Of a stretch of DNA of 18,044 bases, positions 6,153 through 14,055 are shown piece after piece. How positions within the stretch are numbered: position 1 is the first letter of the stretch; the number at the start of each line of letters is the position of its first letter. The stretch is taken from NCBI GenBank assembly GCA_900552005.1, contig URXU01000016.1, positions 1-18,044 of the forward strand, read 5' to 3'. Source of the DNA: an uncultured Phascolarctobacterium sp. (GTDB lineage: Bacteria; Bacillota; Negativicutes; Acidaminococcales; Acidaminococcaceae). The notes under the pieces are model-generated. The model saw nothing but the letters and a program-made list of their open reading frames with translations, was not told where the DNA came from and made no database searches. Both the position numbers and the translations under genes were made by a program.

Positions 6153-8504
6153 TTAACCTACCTCATTTTCATATAGTGCTTCTTCCAGGGCTTTTACTGC
6201 CTGCAGATATTTTTCTTTGCCGCCAAAATAGCTGGCAATCCTTGCAGGCTTGCCAAATTTTTTGAAGTCGTCCATTTTTAAGATATCAGTTGTTTCAATA
6301 TCATAAATGCCTAAATTCATATAGCTGTCCAATAATTGTTCCAGCACTTCTTTAGCAGCGCCGCTGTATTTGCTGAAAAAGTCTTTCTTTTTCACATTAT
6401 TGGCGCGCTCTTTACGGGTTAAAGGCTTTTTGTCAAAAGCAACGTGGCAGATAAAATCAAAATCATCTACGTCGCTCATCTTCTGTTCCGCTTTCAAAAG
6501 CTCCAGGTCGATGCCTTTTTCCAGCAGCAGCTCTCTGATTTTTGCCTTTTTCTTTTCCGCAGACCACTGCCGGATAAAATTATCCAGCGAAGCGTATTCG
6601 CCTAAAATATTGGACTTGGTATAATCTACAATGCTTTCCTGACGCAAAAGCTTGCCGTCAGTATCGTAGACAGATACTACCTTGTTAATAATTTTTACCG
6701 TGCAGCCGTCTTTGCCAACTATTGGTTTAGGCTCGCGCGGCGGCTTGGTTCCCGGGTCAATACCATCCGGTATATCCGGATTATCCGGCATATCGTCCGG
6801 TTTCTTAGGCATAAAGCCTTCGTCAATCATAATAGGGCCATCCCAGTCAGGGTCGGAAAACAGACGGGTAACATTGCGGAAATCCATAACTACAAAGCTG
6901 TTTTTGCCTTCTTTTTTGCGCAGCCTTGTACCTCTGCCGATAATCTGTTTAAATTCCGTCATGGAGCCTATAATCTGGTCTAAAACAATCAGCTTGACCA
7001 TTTTGCAGTCTACACCGGTAGAAAGCATTTTGGAAGTAGTGGCAATAACAGGATATTTTGCTGTTACGGAGATAAAATATTCCAGCTTGCTTTTGCCATA
7101 CTCATCGCTGCCGGTAATGCGCACCACATAGTCGGCATTTTGTTTTACCATATCAGCATTGGCGTTATTCAAAGCTATGCGCATTCTTTCTGCGGCATCT
7201 TCCGTAGGACAGAAAACAATAGTCTTAGCCATCCTGTCCGTACTCTTTAAATAGCGGGTGATTTCCTTCGCTACCTGTTCAGTACGGTCTTCAATAACGA
7301 TATTATAGTCAAAATCACTGTTGGTATATATACGGTCGGGTATCTCGTTGCCCAGCTTGTCGCGCTGACCTTTCAGCGGCCGCCAGCCTTCGCCGATATC
7401 CGTAGTAATATTGATTACTTTAAACGGCGCCAGAAAGCCGTCTTCTATACCATTTTTCAAGCTGTATGTATAAACAGGCTCACCAAAATAGCTTAAATTG
7501 GAAATATATTTTGTTTCCTTAGGCGTAGCAGTCATACCTATCTGCGCAGCGCCGGAAAAATATTCCAAAATTTTGCGCCAGCGGCTTTCTTCCTTGGCAG
7601 AACCACGATGACATTCATCAACGATAATCAAATCGAAAAAATCCGGGTGAAATAAATCGCGGAAGCGTTCTTCGCCGTTATCACCTACCAGCTGCTGATA
7701 CAGAGAAAAATATACCTCATGGGCTGTTATGGTGCTGCGGTCTTCATTAGCAGCATTAACTTTATGGATAACTTTTTCCAGCGGTGCAAAATCCTGTTTA
7801 ATCGACTGGTCAACCAAAATATTTCTGTCAGCCAGATATAAAATTTTGCGCTTCATGCCGCTTTTGAGCAGACGGTAGACAATCTGAAAGGCAGTATATG
7901 TTTTGCCGGTGCCGGTTGCCATAACCAAAAGGATGCGGTTTTGACCGCGGGCAATAGCGTCCAGCGTGCGGTTAACGGCAATACGCTGATAATAACGGGG
8001 CGCAAAGGTAGTCTGGCTGCTGTAATAAGGCTGGTCGATAATTTTTTCCTGCTGCGGGCTGAGGCCCTTGCCGCCGTTTGCTTCCTGTTTATAACGGGCA
8101 ATCAGCTCTTCCTCGCCGGGAAACTCATCTAAACTTAATATTCTTTCCCTGCCGGTCAAAAAATCATGCTCGGCAAAGCCATCGCCGTTAGAACTGTAAG
8201 CAAAGGGCACATCCAGCATCTGCGCATAGGTCATGGCCTGCTGCAAGCCATAGGAAACTCCGCGCTTATTATCTTTAGCCTCAATAACGGCAATGGGATT
8301 ATTGGCGTTAAGGTACAGAATATAATCGGCCCGTTTAGGCGTTTCCGTAACCACAGCGTTACCCTTTAAATTAATTCTGCCGTCGGTAATCTGGGTTTCC
8401 ATGGTAAATTTACCAGGATGCCATTTAGCGGTAATGGCTGGCGTTATATAATGACGCTTGATGTCTTCTTCACTCATCTGCTTTTTAGACAGGATTGTAT
8501 CCAT
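6153..8504 (-). CDS. hsdR: Type I restriction endonuclease/translocase subunit
   Basis: 783 aa. It cleaves unmodified DNA after ATP-driven translocation. The N-terminal nuclease domain shows D60 and E75-A76-K77, the expected D...ExK pattern. The helicase core has Walker A ATGTGKT (196-202), DECH (296-299), TATP (325-328) and a motif VI-like QIIGRGTRLR. The C-terminal ~200 residues, starting near PREPKPIVGKDG, resemble the C-terminal domain of the EcoEI/EcoAI group of R subunits. The frame is open to a TTG at 8576. The ATG at 8504 has GGGGAG 8 nt upstream and begins a normal N-terminus (MDTILSKKQMSEEDIK), so I choose it. This leaves a leader of roughly 85 nt after the promoter at 8596-8624. 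No frameshift or missing motif, so the system looks functional. Confidence 0.95.
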   Translation of the reverse strand: MDTILSKKQMSEEDIKRHYITPAITAKWHPGKFTMETQITDGRINLKGNAVVTETPKRADYILYLNANNPIAVIEAKDNKRGVSYGLQQAMTYAQMLDVPFAYSSNGDGFAEHDFLTGRERILSLDEFPGEEELIARYKQEANGGKGLSPQQEKIIDQPYYSSQTTFAPRYYQRIAVNRTLDAIARGQNRILLVMATGTGKTYTAFQIVYRLLKSGMKRKILYLADRNILVDQSIKQDFAPLEKVIHKVNAANEDRSTITAHEVYFSLYQQLVGDNGEERFRDLFHPDFFDLIIVDECHRGSAKEESRWRKILEYFSGAAQIGMTATPKETKYISNLSYFGEPVYTYSLKNGIEDGFLAPFKVINITTDIGEGWRPLKGQRDKLGNEIPDRIYTNSDFDYNIVIEDRTEQVAKEITRYLKSTDRMAKTIVFCPTEDAAERMRIALNNANADMVKQNADYVVRITGSDEYGKSKLEYFISVTAKYPVIATTSKMLSTGVDCKMVKLIVLDQIIGSMTEFKQIIGRGTRLRKKEGKNSFVVMDFRNVTRLFSDPDWDGPIMIDEGFMPKKPDDMPDNPDIPDGIDPGTKPPREPKPIVGKDGCTVKIINKVVSVYDTDGKLLRQESIVDYTKSNILGEYASLDNFIRQWSAEKKKAKIRELLLEKGIDLELLKAEQKMSDVDDFDFICHVAFDKKPLTRKERANNVKKKDFFSKYSGAAKEVLEQLLDSYMNLGIYDIETTDILKMDDFKKFGKPARIASYFGGKEKYLQAVKALEEALYENEVG

Positions 8505-8595
8505 ATTTCCATCTCCCCAACAATTCAAATTCACCGGGAATCTACTCTTGCCGTTGCCGGCAGCACGTTCAGACAATATGCCTTTAATTATTTTT

Positions 8596-8624
8596 ATTAT
8601 AGCAATTCTTACGTTTTACTTCAA
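8596..8624 (-). promoter_or_regulatory. hsdRMS operon promoter
   Basis: On the minus strand: -35 TTGAAG (8619-8624), 17-bp spacer and a perfect -10 TATAAT (8596-8601). The ~85-nt untranslated leader holds a small TGCCG-GCAA-CGGCA hairpin, whose role, if any, is unknown. Confidence 0.78.
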
Positions 8625-8682
8625 AAATATCTTACTGTGCCTAAGTAAAATAAGCAGGCTGAATTTTCTAATCCTGAAAAAA

Positions 8683-8720
8683 CAAAAAACTTAGTCCATA
8701 TTGCAATGAACTAAGTTTTT
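8683..8720 (-). terminator. Terminator downstream of the polysaccharide deacetylase gene
   Basis: An 11-bp stem AAAAACTTAGT/ACTAAGTTTTT (8685-8695 with 8710-8720) has a partly paired 14-nt loop. On the minus strand it is followed by TTTGTTTTTT. It lies 10 nt after the deacetylase stop and separates the whiA operon from the hsd promoter. It could also act on the plus strand. Confidence 0.8.
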
Positions 8721-8730
8721 ACAGTTATCT

Positions 8731-9597
8731 TTAATGCACAAATATCTGCCGGATAATATTGATATCAAAACCCTTGGTCTGCAAAAAGCCGAACAGATAC
8801 GCTCTGTCCAACCGTTTGACAAAGCCTTCCAGGCCGCTGCCGTCATCTGCTACGGTAACGCGATACATTTCCATGGGCGCCTGCCGGTAGCTGTCCGCCG
8901 TATTGACGCCCACCTTGCCTGTCAGGCCACGGTAAAAGCCATAACGCTGAGCTTCACTGATTACCTTTTCGTTATAGCTGCCGTTAGGGTAGGCAATGGT
9001 GCGCACAATGTACTGGTCAAAATTCTTTTTCAGATAGTAGCGGGAGGTTGCCAATTCCCAGGGCAGGTATTTTTCTTCAATTTTAGCCAGCGGCGCATGG
9101 CTAGTAGTATGAGAACCCAGCTCCATACCATTGGCAATCAGTTCCTTGATTTCGGCATTATTCATATGAATGTCGTCGCCAATATCCTTATTAATGACGA
9201 AAAAGGAGGCTTTAGCATCATATTTTTTAAGCAGCGGCAGTACTACGCTGTGATTGTTTTTATAGCCGTCATCAAAGCTGAGGGCAATATATTTATCGAC
9301 GTTCTCGCCCTGCTCCAGTCTGGCTGCCAGCTGCTGCACGCTGACAATGGTATAGCCGTTGTCCTTTAAGTATTTTAAGTGAGATTCAAACAGCTCTTCC
9401 GGCATAATCAGATTTTTGGGCCAGTCCACGCCCGTTTCCGGCCCTACGGCATGGTACATGAGCACGGGAGCGGCAGTCTTTTTAAAGGCTGCGTACTCTG
9501 CCCGCAGTCTGTCGCCGTTAACCTGCCAGTACACCGCAGCCGCCGCTGCCAGTATTACCAGACACAAAGCGGCAATTTTCAGTATTTTTTTCAGCAT
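8731..9597 (-). CDS. Membrane-anchored polysaccharide deacetylase (NodB domain)
   Basis: 288 aa, probably an extracytoplasmic carbohydrate esterase family 4 enzyme removing N-acetyl groups from a cell-wall or surface glycan. An N-terminal anchor lies at residues ~5-25 (ILKIAALCLVILAAAAAVYW) with no obvious cleavage site. The NodB motifs are present: catalytic and metal residues in SFDDG (107-111, D109 and D110), metal-binding H163-T-T-S-H167, and AYPNG (202-206). The catalytic core is complete. The start is one base past the whiA stop (TGA-G-ATG), with GGAG inside the end of whiA, so it is the last gene of the rapZ-yvcK-whiA operon. The exact glycan is unknown; peptidoglycan or a secreted polysaccharide are the candidates. 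Confidence 0.85.
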   Translation of the reverse strand: MLKKILKIAALCLVILAAAAAVYWQVNGDRLRAEYAAFKKTAAPVLMYHAVGPETGVDWPKNLIMPEELFESHLKYLKDNGYTIVSVQQLAARLEQGENVDKYIALSFDDGYKNNHSVVLPLLKKYDAKASFFVINKDIGDDIHMNNAEIKELIANGMELGSHTTSHAPLAKIEEKYLPWELATSRYYLKKNFDQYIVRTIAYPNGSYNEKVISEAQRYGFYRGLTGKVGVNTADSYRQAPMEMYRVTVADDGSGLEGFVKRLDRAYLFGFLQTKGFDINIIRQIFVH

Positions 9598-9598
9598 C

Positions 9599-10531
9599 TC
9601 AGTTTTTCTCCATTTCCATACCCAGTCCCACTGCCGTTTCCTGTAATTTTTTCAGACGGTGATTAATGCCGGACTTGCCGATGCCGCCGGAAAATTCTAC
9701 CAGCTCGTTCAGTGAGGCATCAGGATGCTCCAGACGCAGGCGCGCCGTATCCTGCAGTGCCTGCGGCAGCTGGCTTAATCCCAGATGCTGGTCAATATAT
9801 TTAATGCAGTTTACCTGTCTTACGGCGGCTTTGACAACCTTATTCAGATTGGCGGTTTCACAGTTGACCACCCGGTTGACGTTATTGCGCATTTCCTTGA
9901 CGATGCGCACGTTTTCAAAATCCATCATGGAGTTATGCGCTCCGATAACGCTTAAAAAGCGGGTAATGCTTTCGCCGTCTTTCAGATACACGATAAAATC
10001 ATTTTTGCGGTCCGTAAGCTTGGCTTTTAACGAGAAATTATGCATGACTTTAATAATGCAGTGAGCAAAATCCTCGTTGCCGGTGACCATTTCCAGATGG
10101 TAGTCACTGGAAGGGCGGCTGATGCTGCCGCCGCCTAAAAAGGCTCCCCGCAAAAAAGCCCGTTTGCAGCAGTGATTATTCAGCAGCGGATTTTTTAAAT
10201 CGCTTTCCACGGACAAAAGCTGCAGTTCAGTCAGCGCCCTGCTTACCTGCGGAGCAGGAATAACGCGCACCTGATAGCGGTTATTCTTTTTTAAACGGCG
10301 CGAACGGGTAATAACTACTTCCGTCTGCACCTGATAATTACTTTTCAGAAGCTGCAGCACTCTTCTGGCAAGAGCAGCATTTTCTGTGGAAAAGTGGATG
10401 CCGACATTGCTGCCGCGGATGATAACGGCGCCGCTCATGCGCAGCAGTCCCAGCAGTTCCGCTTTATCACAGCAGGCATCGTTCGTTTCGATACGCGATA
10501 ATTCATTTTTTACATCATTGGAAAAAGACAT
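9599..10531 (-). CDS. whiA: WhiA, DNA-binding cell-division regulator
   Basis: 310 aa, the usual length. WhiA pairs a degenerate LAGLIDADG homing-endonuclease-like fold (residues ~1-210, beginning SFSNDVKNELSRIE) with a C-terminal helix-turn-helix. The latter is visible around RLEHPDASLNELVEFSG and IGKSGINHRLKKLQE. In Streptomyces it is a sporulation transcription factor; in Bacillus it affects division and chromosome segregation. It follows yvcK by 37 nt with a very strong AAAGGAGGAGG ribosome binding site 4 nt before the ATG, and overlaps no neighbour. The order rapZ-yvcK-whiA is conserved in Gram-positive-type genomes. Confidence 0.97.
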   Translation of the reverse strand: MSFSNDVKNELSRIETNDACCDKAELLGLLRMSGAVIIRGSNVGIHFSTENAALARRVLQLLKSNYQVQTEVVITRSRRLKKNNRYQVRVIPAPQVSRALTELQLLSVESDLKNPLLNNHCCKRAFLRGAFLGGGSISRPSSDYHLEMVTGNEDFAHCIIKVMHNFSLKAKLTDRKNDFIVYLKDGESITRFLSVIGAHNSMMDFENVRIVKEMRNNVNRVVNCETANLNKVVKAAVRQVNCIKYIDQHLGLSQLPQALQDTARLRLEHPDASLNELVEFSGGIGKSGINHRLKKLQETAVGLGMEMEKN

Positions 10532-10567
10532 GCGGCCTCCTCCTTTCCTTTATTTATCTGTGAAAAT

Positions 10568-11935
10568 TTATTTGTCTTCGTCCTTATGCATGGTACGCAT
10601 GCCCTGACGCATAAAGAAATAATCAAAAAACTGGACGCCGCGGCCAAAAAGACGCAGGCGGTAAATAAGAGCAATCAGCACCCGCGACAGTTTGCGCGGA
10701 TCATGGCGCACCAGATCGTTTTTGCTGATCAGCCGCGCCGGAATAACGGTAATGCCCAGATTGCGGATTTTTTCAATATCCGGCGTTACCGGTGTAGAGC
10801 CTTCCGCATTATACTGCACCAGCTGTTCGCCGGAAACCTCCTGGTCATTGACGATGACGAAATCTAAAAACTGCACGCCCACATGGTCAATTAAGGCCCG
10901 TACATGCTCATAGGCGCCGTAGTAATCGGTTTCACCGGGCTGAGTCATAACATTGCAGATATAAATTTTTACTGCTTTTGATTCTACCACCGCATCACGA
11001 ATGCCCTGCACCAGCAGATTGGGTATAACGCTGGTATAGAGGCTGCCGGGGCCAAAAATCAGCACGTCTGCATCGGTAATGGCCTTGATGGCCGCCTTGG
11101 AAGCAGCGGCATCTGCCGGCAGCATTTTCATCTGACGAATGCGTTTATGCGCCTTAGGAATTTCCGATTCACCAAGCACCGTACTGCCGTCATTCATTTC
11201 CGCCTGCAGCTGGATATTTGCCAGCGTTGAAGGTACTACCTTGCCGCGTACCTTGAGAATCTGGCTGGTAGCATCCAGCCCTTCTTCCATGCCGCCCTCG
11301 GCCTGAGCCATGGCGGCGATGAACAGATTGCCGAAGCAGTGTCCTGCCAGCGGCGAATCGCCCTGAAAGCGGTACTGCATCAGCCGTTCCATCAGCGGTT
11401 CGCGATCAGCCAGCGCCGTCAGGCAGTTGCGCAGGTCTCCCGGAGGAATAATGCCCAGCTCCTTGCGCAGGCGGCCGGAAGAACCGCCGTCATCAGCTGA
11501 AGTAACAACAGCCGTACAGTTATTGGTAATGTATTTCATGCCGCGCAGCAGCGTGGAAAGGCCGGTTCCCCCGCCCACTACGGTAATGGCGGGCCCGCGG
11601 GTCAGTTTGCGCTGAATAAAGATGGTTTCCATCAGCGAGCCGTTTTTATCGGGCACTACGGCTGCCACAACGGAAAAAATCATGCGCCGCGTGCCGTACA
11701 GCATTACGGCAAAGCCCAGTACCAGCAGCACGCCGCCTGCCAGCATAATCAGGCCGTTGGAGTAACGGCCCGTGGTAATATAGGTCATCTGAAACAGCAG
11801 CTCCTCTGCCGTTCCCATAATTTGATAGTTAAAGAAAAATGCCAGTCCAAGAGCACACATCAAAACGCCTGCGGCAAATAAAAGCAGCCAGCGTTTGATA
11901 TTGATGCCCGGACACAGCCAGGTAATCCAGCCCAT
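10568..11935 (-). CDS. yvcK: YvcK/CofD-like gluconeogenesis and cell-shape factor with membrane anchor
   Basis: 455 aa, longer than the ~320-aa Bacillus YvcK because of an N-terminal extension with two hydrophobic segments (~15-35 and ~61-80). The cytosolic domain starts near residue 110. It shows the nucleotide-sugar-binding loop VVGGGTG (119-125), then SADDGGSSGRLR (146-157) and PPGDLRNCL (164-172), all typical of the family. YvcK binds UDP-GlcNAc-type ligands and supports growth on gluconeogenic carbon and normal morphology. The start has GGAGG 6 nt upstream and lies 12 nt after rapZ. The membrane-tethered form is, as far as I recall, common in Negativicutes and some clostridia. Confidence 0.94.
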   Translation of the reverse strand: MGWITWLCPGINIKRWLLLFAAGVLMCALGLAFFFNYQIMGTAEELLFQMTYITTGRYSNGLIMLAGGVLLVLGFAVMLYGTRRMIFSVVAAVVPDKNGSLMETIFIQRKLTRGPAITVVGGGTGLSTLLRGMKYITNNCTAVVTSADDGGSSGRLRKELGIIPPGDLRNCLTALADREPLMERLMQYRFQGDSPLAGHCFGNLFIAAMAQAEGGMEEGLDATSQILKVRGKVVPSTLANIQLQAEMNDGSTVLGESEIPKAHKRIRQMKMLPADAAASKAAIKAITDADVLIFGPGSLYTSVIPNLLVQGIRDAVVESKAVKIYICNVMTQPGETDYYGAYEHVRALIDHVGVQFLDFVIVNDQEVSGEQLVQYNAEGSTPVTPDIEKIRNLGITVIPARLISKNDLVRHDPRKLSRVLIALIYRLRLFGRGVQFFDYFFMRQGMRTMHKDEDK

Positions 11936-11947
11936 AGTAAGCCTCCG

Positions 11948-12805
11948 TTATTTTACAGGGATATCGCGATGTGTAAGCTCCACCGTATATCCCTGCGTAC
12001 GCAGATAATCATACAGCTTGTTGGCGATAAACACGCTGCGATGCTGGCCGCCCGTGCAGCCAACGCTGATGACCAGCTGACTTTTTCCCTCATTGATGTA
12101 TTGGGGAACCAGAAAATCCAGCAGCTGTTCTTCCAGCTTCAGATATTGGAAGGTCTGCGGATAGCGGCAGATAAAATCTGCTACCGGCTGATCATTGCCG
12201 GTCATGGAACGCAATGCCTCCACATAAAAAGGATTGGGCAGAAAACGTACATCCAGCACTATATCGCTGTCCATGGGCAGTCCATGCTTGAAACCGAAGG
12301 AACGGACAATGATATTTAGTCTTTCCTTCTGCGTACTGTTACTGAATAAATCTGTAATCAGCTTTTTCAGCTGACTGGTAGCAAGATTGGTAGTGTCAAT
12401 CAGGCGGGTAGCTTTTTCCCGCAAAGGACGCAGCAGCTCCCGTTCATTGCTGATATTTTTCAGCAGCTCGTTGCCTGCTCCCAGAGGATGACGGCGGCGG
12501 GTTTCCTTATAACGGCGCACCAAAGTGCTGTCAGAAGCATCAAGAAAAATAAGTTCATATTTCTGGCCGGAAGCTTCCATTTCATTCAGCACCTTTAAAA
12601 GCTTGTCAAAGAAACGGCCTCCGCGGATGTCTACGACCAATGCTACATTCTGTTCCGATGTCTGGCGGCAAAGTTCGGCAAATTTGGGAATCAGTGCCGC
12701 GGGCAGATTATCGATGCAGAAAAAATTTAAATCTTCCAGTGTCCGGATAACCTGAGTTTTACCGGCACCGGACATACCGGTTATGATCAGAAAGTGAGCC
12801 TGCAT
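11948..12805 (-). CDS. rapZ: RapZ/YvcJ nucleotide-binding protein
   Basis: 285 aa. An N-terminal P-loop kinase-like domain has Walker A GMSGAGKT (10-17), and a C-terminal domain ends with the conserved VGCTGGQHRSV motif. In enterobacteria RapZ is an RNA-binding adaptor controlling glucosamine-6-phosphate synthase mRNA. In Bacillus, YvcJ is an NTPase; the function in this lineage is inferred. The ATG at 12805 has AAAGAGGTG 6 nt upstream. A GTG nine bases earlier (12814) lies inside that ribosome binding site and is rejected. It is first in the operon, with yvcK 12 nt downstream, and has its own extended -10 promoter after the bioB terminator. Confidence 0.95.
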   Translation of the reverse strand: MQAHFLIITGMSGAGKTQVIRTLEDLNFFCIDNLPAALIPKFAELCRQTSEQNVALVVDIRGGRFFDKLLKVLNEMEASGQKYELIFLDASDSTLVRRYKETRRRHPLGAGNELLKNISNERELLRPLREKATRLIDTTNLATSQLKKLITDLFSNSTQKERLNIIVRSFGFKHGLPMDSDIVLDVRFLPNPFYVEALRSMTGNDQPVADFICRYPQTFQYLKLEEQLLDFLVPQYINEGKSQLVISVGCTGGQHRSVFIANKLYDYLRTQGYTVELTHRDIPVK

Positions 12806-12838
12806 AACTATCACCTCTTTAAGAAGTTAGTACCTTTT

Positions 12839-12847
12839 ATTATATCA
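12839..12847 (-). promoter_or_regulatory. rapZ operon promoter (extended -10)
   Basis: On the minus strand TGA directly precedes a perfect TATAAT (12839-12844), giving an extended -10 element. No recognisable -35 is present at 17 bp, which fits extended -10 promoters. It lies 34 nt upstream of the rapZ start. Confidence 0.62.
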
Positions 12848-12910
12848 TAAATACAACTGCCTGCTATTATTATCTGCATTTATTACAAAAAAGTTACTTT
12901 CCGCGGCCAA

Positions 12911-12937
12911 TAAAAAAACGGCTGCCAAAGGCAGCCG
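12911..12937 (-). terminator. bioB terminator
   Basis: An 8-bp stem CGGCTGCC/GGCAGCCG (12919-12926 with 12930-12937) has a 3-nt loop. On the minus strand it is followed by seven T residues. It lies 22 nt after the bioB stop and upstream of the rapZ promoter. Confidence 0.92.
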
Positions 12938-12959
12938 CCTGTTACTGTGTAATTTTCTG

Positions 12960-13949
12960 TTAATCAAGCTGCGGTTCAGCTCTGCCGCGTCCCAAATCAC
13001 GCAGCATCTGCAAATCCTTTTCCGTGCCGCGTCCGGCCGTTGTCAGATAACCGCCAATCATAATACCGCTGGCACCGCCGTTCAGCGCCAAAGCCTGCAG
13101 ATCACGCAGGTTTACTTCCCGTCCGCCGGCTGTTCTAATCTGCGCCTGCGGCAAAATAAAACGAAAAACGGCGAAAGCGCGTAAAATTTCCAGCGGCGAC
13201 AGCGCCTTACTGTGTTCCAGCGGCGTACCGGCAATGGGGGTCAGCAAATTCAGCGGTACAGAATCAATTCCCAGTTCCTTTAAGGTGAAGGCCATTTCCA
13301 CACGCTGCTCGGGTGTTTCGCCTAAGCCCAGGATACCGCCGCTGCAGACACGCAGCCCGGCTGCCTGCGCGTTTTTAATGGTAACGAATTTATCTTCATA
13401 GGTATGGGTGGTGCAAATATCCGGAAAATGACTGCCGGATGTTTCCAGATTGGAATGATAACGGGTAACGCCGGCCGCTTTCAGCTGCTGCGCCTGCTCC
13501 AGCGTCAAAATTCCCAGCGAAGCGCATACCTCAATGCCCAGTTCCTTTTTAATCCTGCTCAGGGCATGACAGATATTGGCAAAATCATCTTCTCTGCTCT
13601 GGCCTCTGCCGCTGGTTACCACGGAAAAACGTACGGCGCCGGCCGCTTTGGCCTTAACTGCCGCTGCAAAAATTTCTTCTTCTGTCAGCAAAGGATATTC
13701 TTTGACGCCCGTATGGTAATGCGCAGATTGCGCACAGAATTTGCAGTTTTCGCTGCATTTGCCGCTGCGTCCGTTTAAAATAGCGCAGCAATCCACATCA
13801 TTGCCGGCAAATTTCTGTCTGATTTTATCCGCCATAGCCAACAGCAGCATGGTATCTTCGTCACTGACATTAATCAGAAATTCCGCTTCTTCGCGGGTAA
13901 CGGCTCCTCCCTGTAATACTTTCTCAGCCAAGTCTATGATCTTTTGCAT
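12960..13949 (-). CDS. bioB: Biotin synthase, radical SAM (atypical auxiliary-cluster ligand)
   Basis: 329 aa. It converts dethiobiotin to biotin by radical insertion of sulfur. The radical SAM motif is C65-x3-C69-x2-C72 (CSENCKFC). Aligned by eye to E. coli BioB, two of three auxiliary-cluster cysteines are present (C142 in EVCASLGIL, C202 in RVCSGGILGLG), as is the arginine ligand (R272 in IRTAGGRE). The position of E. coli C97 is serine (S109 in VRFSVVTSG). Extra cysteines occur at 54, 55, 127 and 179. This suggests a different auxiliary cluster from the classical [2Fe-2S] type, as described for some anaerobic biotin synthases. The ATG has GGGAG 7 nt upstream. It is monocistronic here, with a dedicated promoter flanked by BirA-like sites, so it is probably biotin-repressed. 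Confidence 0.95.
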   Translation of the reverse strand: MQKIIDLAEKVLQGGAVTREEAEFLINVSDEDTMLLLAMADKIRQKFAGNDVDCCAILNGRSGKCSENCKFCAQSAHYHTGVKEYPLLTEEEIFAAAVKAKAAGAVRFSVVTSGRGQSREDDFANICHALSRIKKELGIEVCASLGILTLEQAQQLKAAGVTRYHSNLETSGSHFPDICTTHTYEDKFVTIKNAQAAGLRVCSGGILGLGETPEQRVEMAFTLKELGIDSVPLNLLTPIAGTPLEHSKALSPLEILRAFAVFRFILPQAQIRTAGGREVNLRDLQALALNGGASGIMIGGYLTTAGRGTEKDLQMLRDLGRGRAEPQLD

Positions 13950-13962
13950 ATTTCCACTCCCT

Positions 13963-13993
13963 ATGTAAACCTTGTTTTTGTTTCAGTTAACTG
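13963..13993 (-). promoter_or_regulatory. BirA-like operator, promoter-proximal to bioB
   Basis: On the plus strand ATGTAAAC, 15 bases, then GTTAACTG. The left half matches the E. coli-type biotin operator half-site TTGTAAAC at 7 of 8 positions, and the right half contains the GTTAAC core. It covers the expected transcription start of bioB and the start of the leader. The spacing is one to two bases shorter than the classical one I remember. Confidence 0.6.
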
Positions 13994-13999
13994 TTATTT

Positions 14000-14028
14000 A
14001 TTATATAACTGACCCGTTATATCGTCAA
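14000..14028 (-). promoter_or_regulatory. bioB promoter
   Basis: On the minus strand: -35 TTGACG (14023-14028), 17-bp spacer and a perfect -10 TATAAT (14000-14005). The -35 lies inside the distal BirA-like site and the start point lies within the proximal one. No terminator is visible after the MATE gene 28 nt upstream, so readthrough from that operon is possible. Confidence 0.85.
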
Positions 14029-14052
14029 CTGTTTTTTATTTTAGGTTTACAT
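14022..14052 (-). promoter_or_regulatory. BirA-like operator, distal, overlapping the bioB -35
   Basis: On the plus strand TCGTCAAC, 15 bases, then GTTTACAT. The right half matches the GTTTACAA half-site at 7 of 8 positions, and the left half is weaker. It has exactly the same spacing as the proximal site. Its outer half and the outer half of the proximal site form a perfect 12-bp inverted repeat (13961-13972 and 14043-14054). Confidence 0.55.
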
Positions 14053-14055
14053 AGT

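Noticed and set aside
7853..8101. 82-aa minus-strand frame inside hsdR in another frame
   Set aside because: It lies within the intact HsdR helicase region, has no start signals and no recognisable features.
8505..8576. A 24-residue N-terminal extension of HsdR from a TTG at 8576
   Set aside because: No ribosome binding site at the TTG, whereas the ATG at 8504 has GGGGAG 8 nt upstream and starts a typical HsdR N-terminus.
13961..14054. A 94-bp element with 12-bp terminal inverted repeats, as a miniature transposon or a terminator
   Set aside because: No target duplication, no A/T tract arrangement for termination, and the halves are better explained as two equally spaced BirA-like sites around a promoter.
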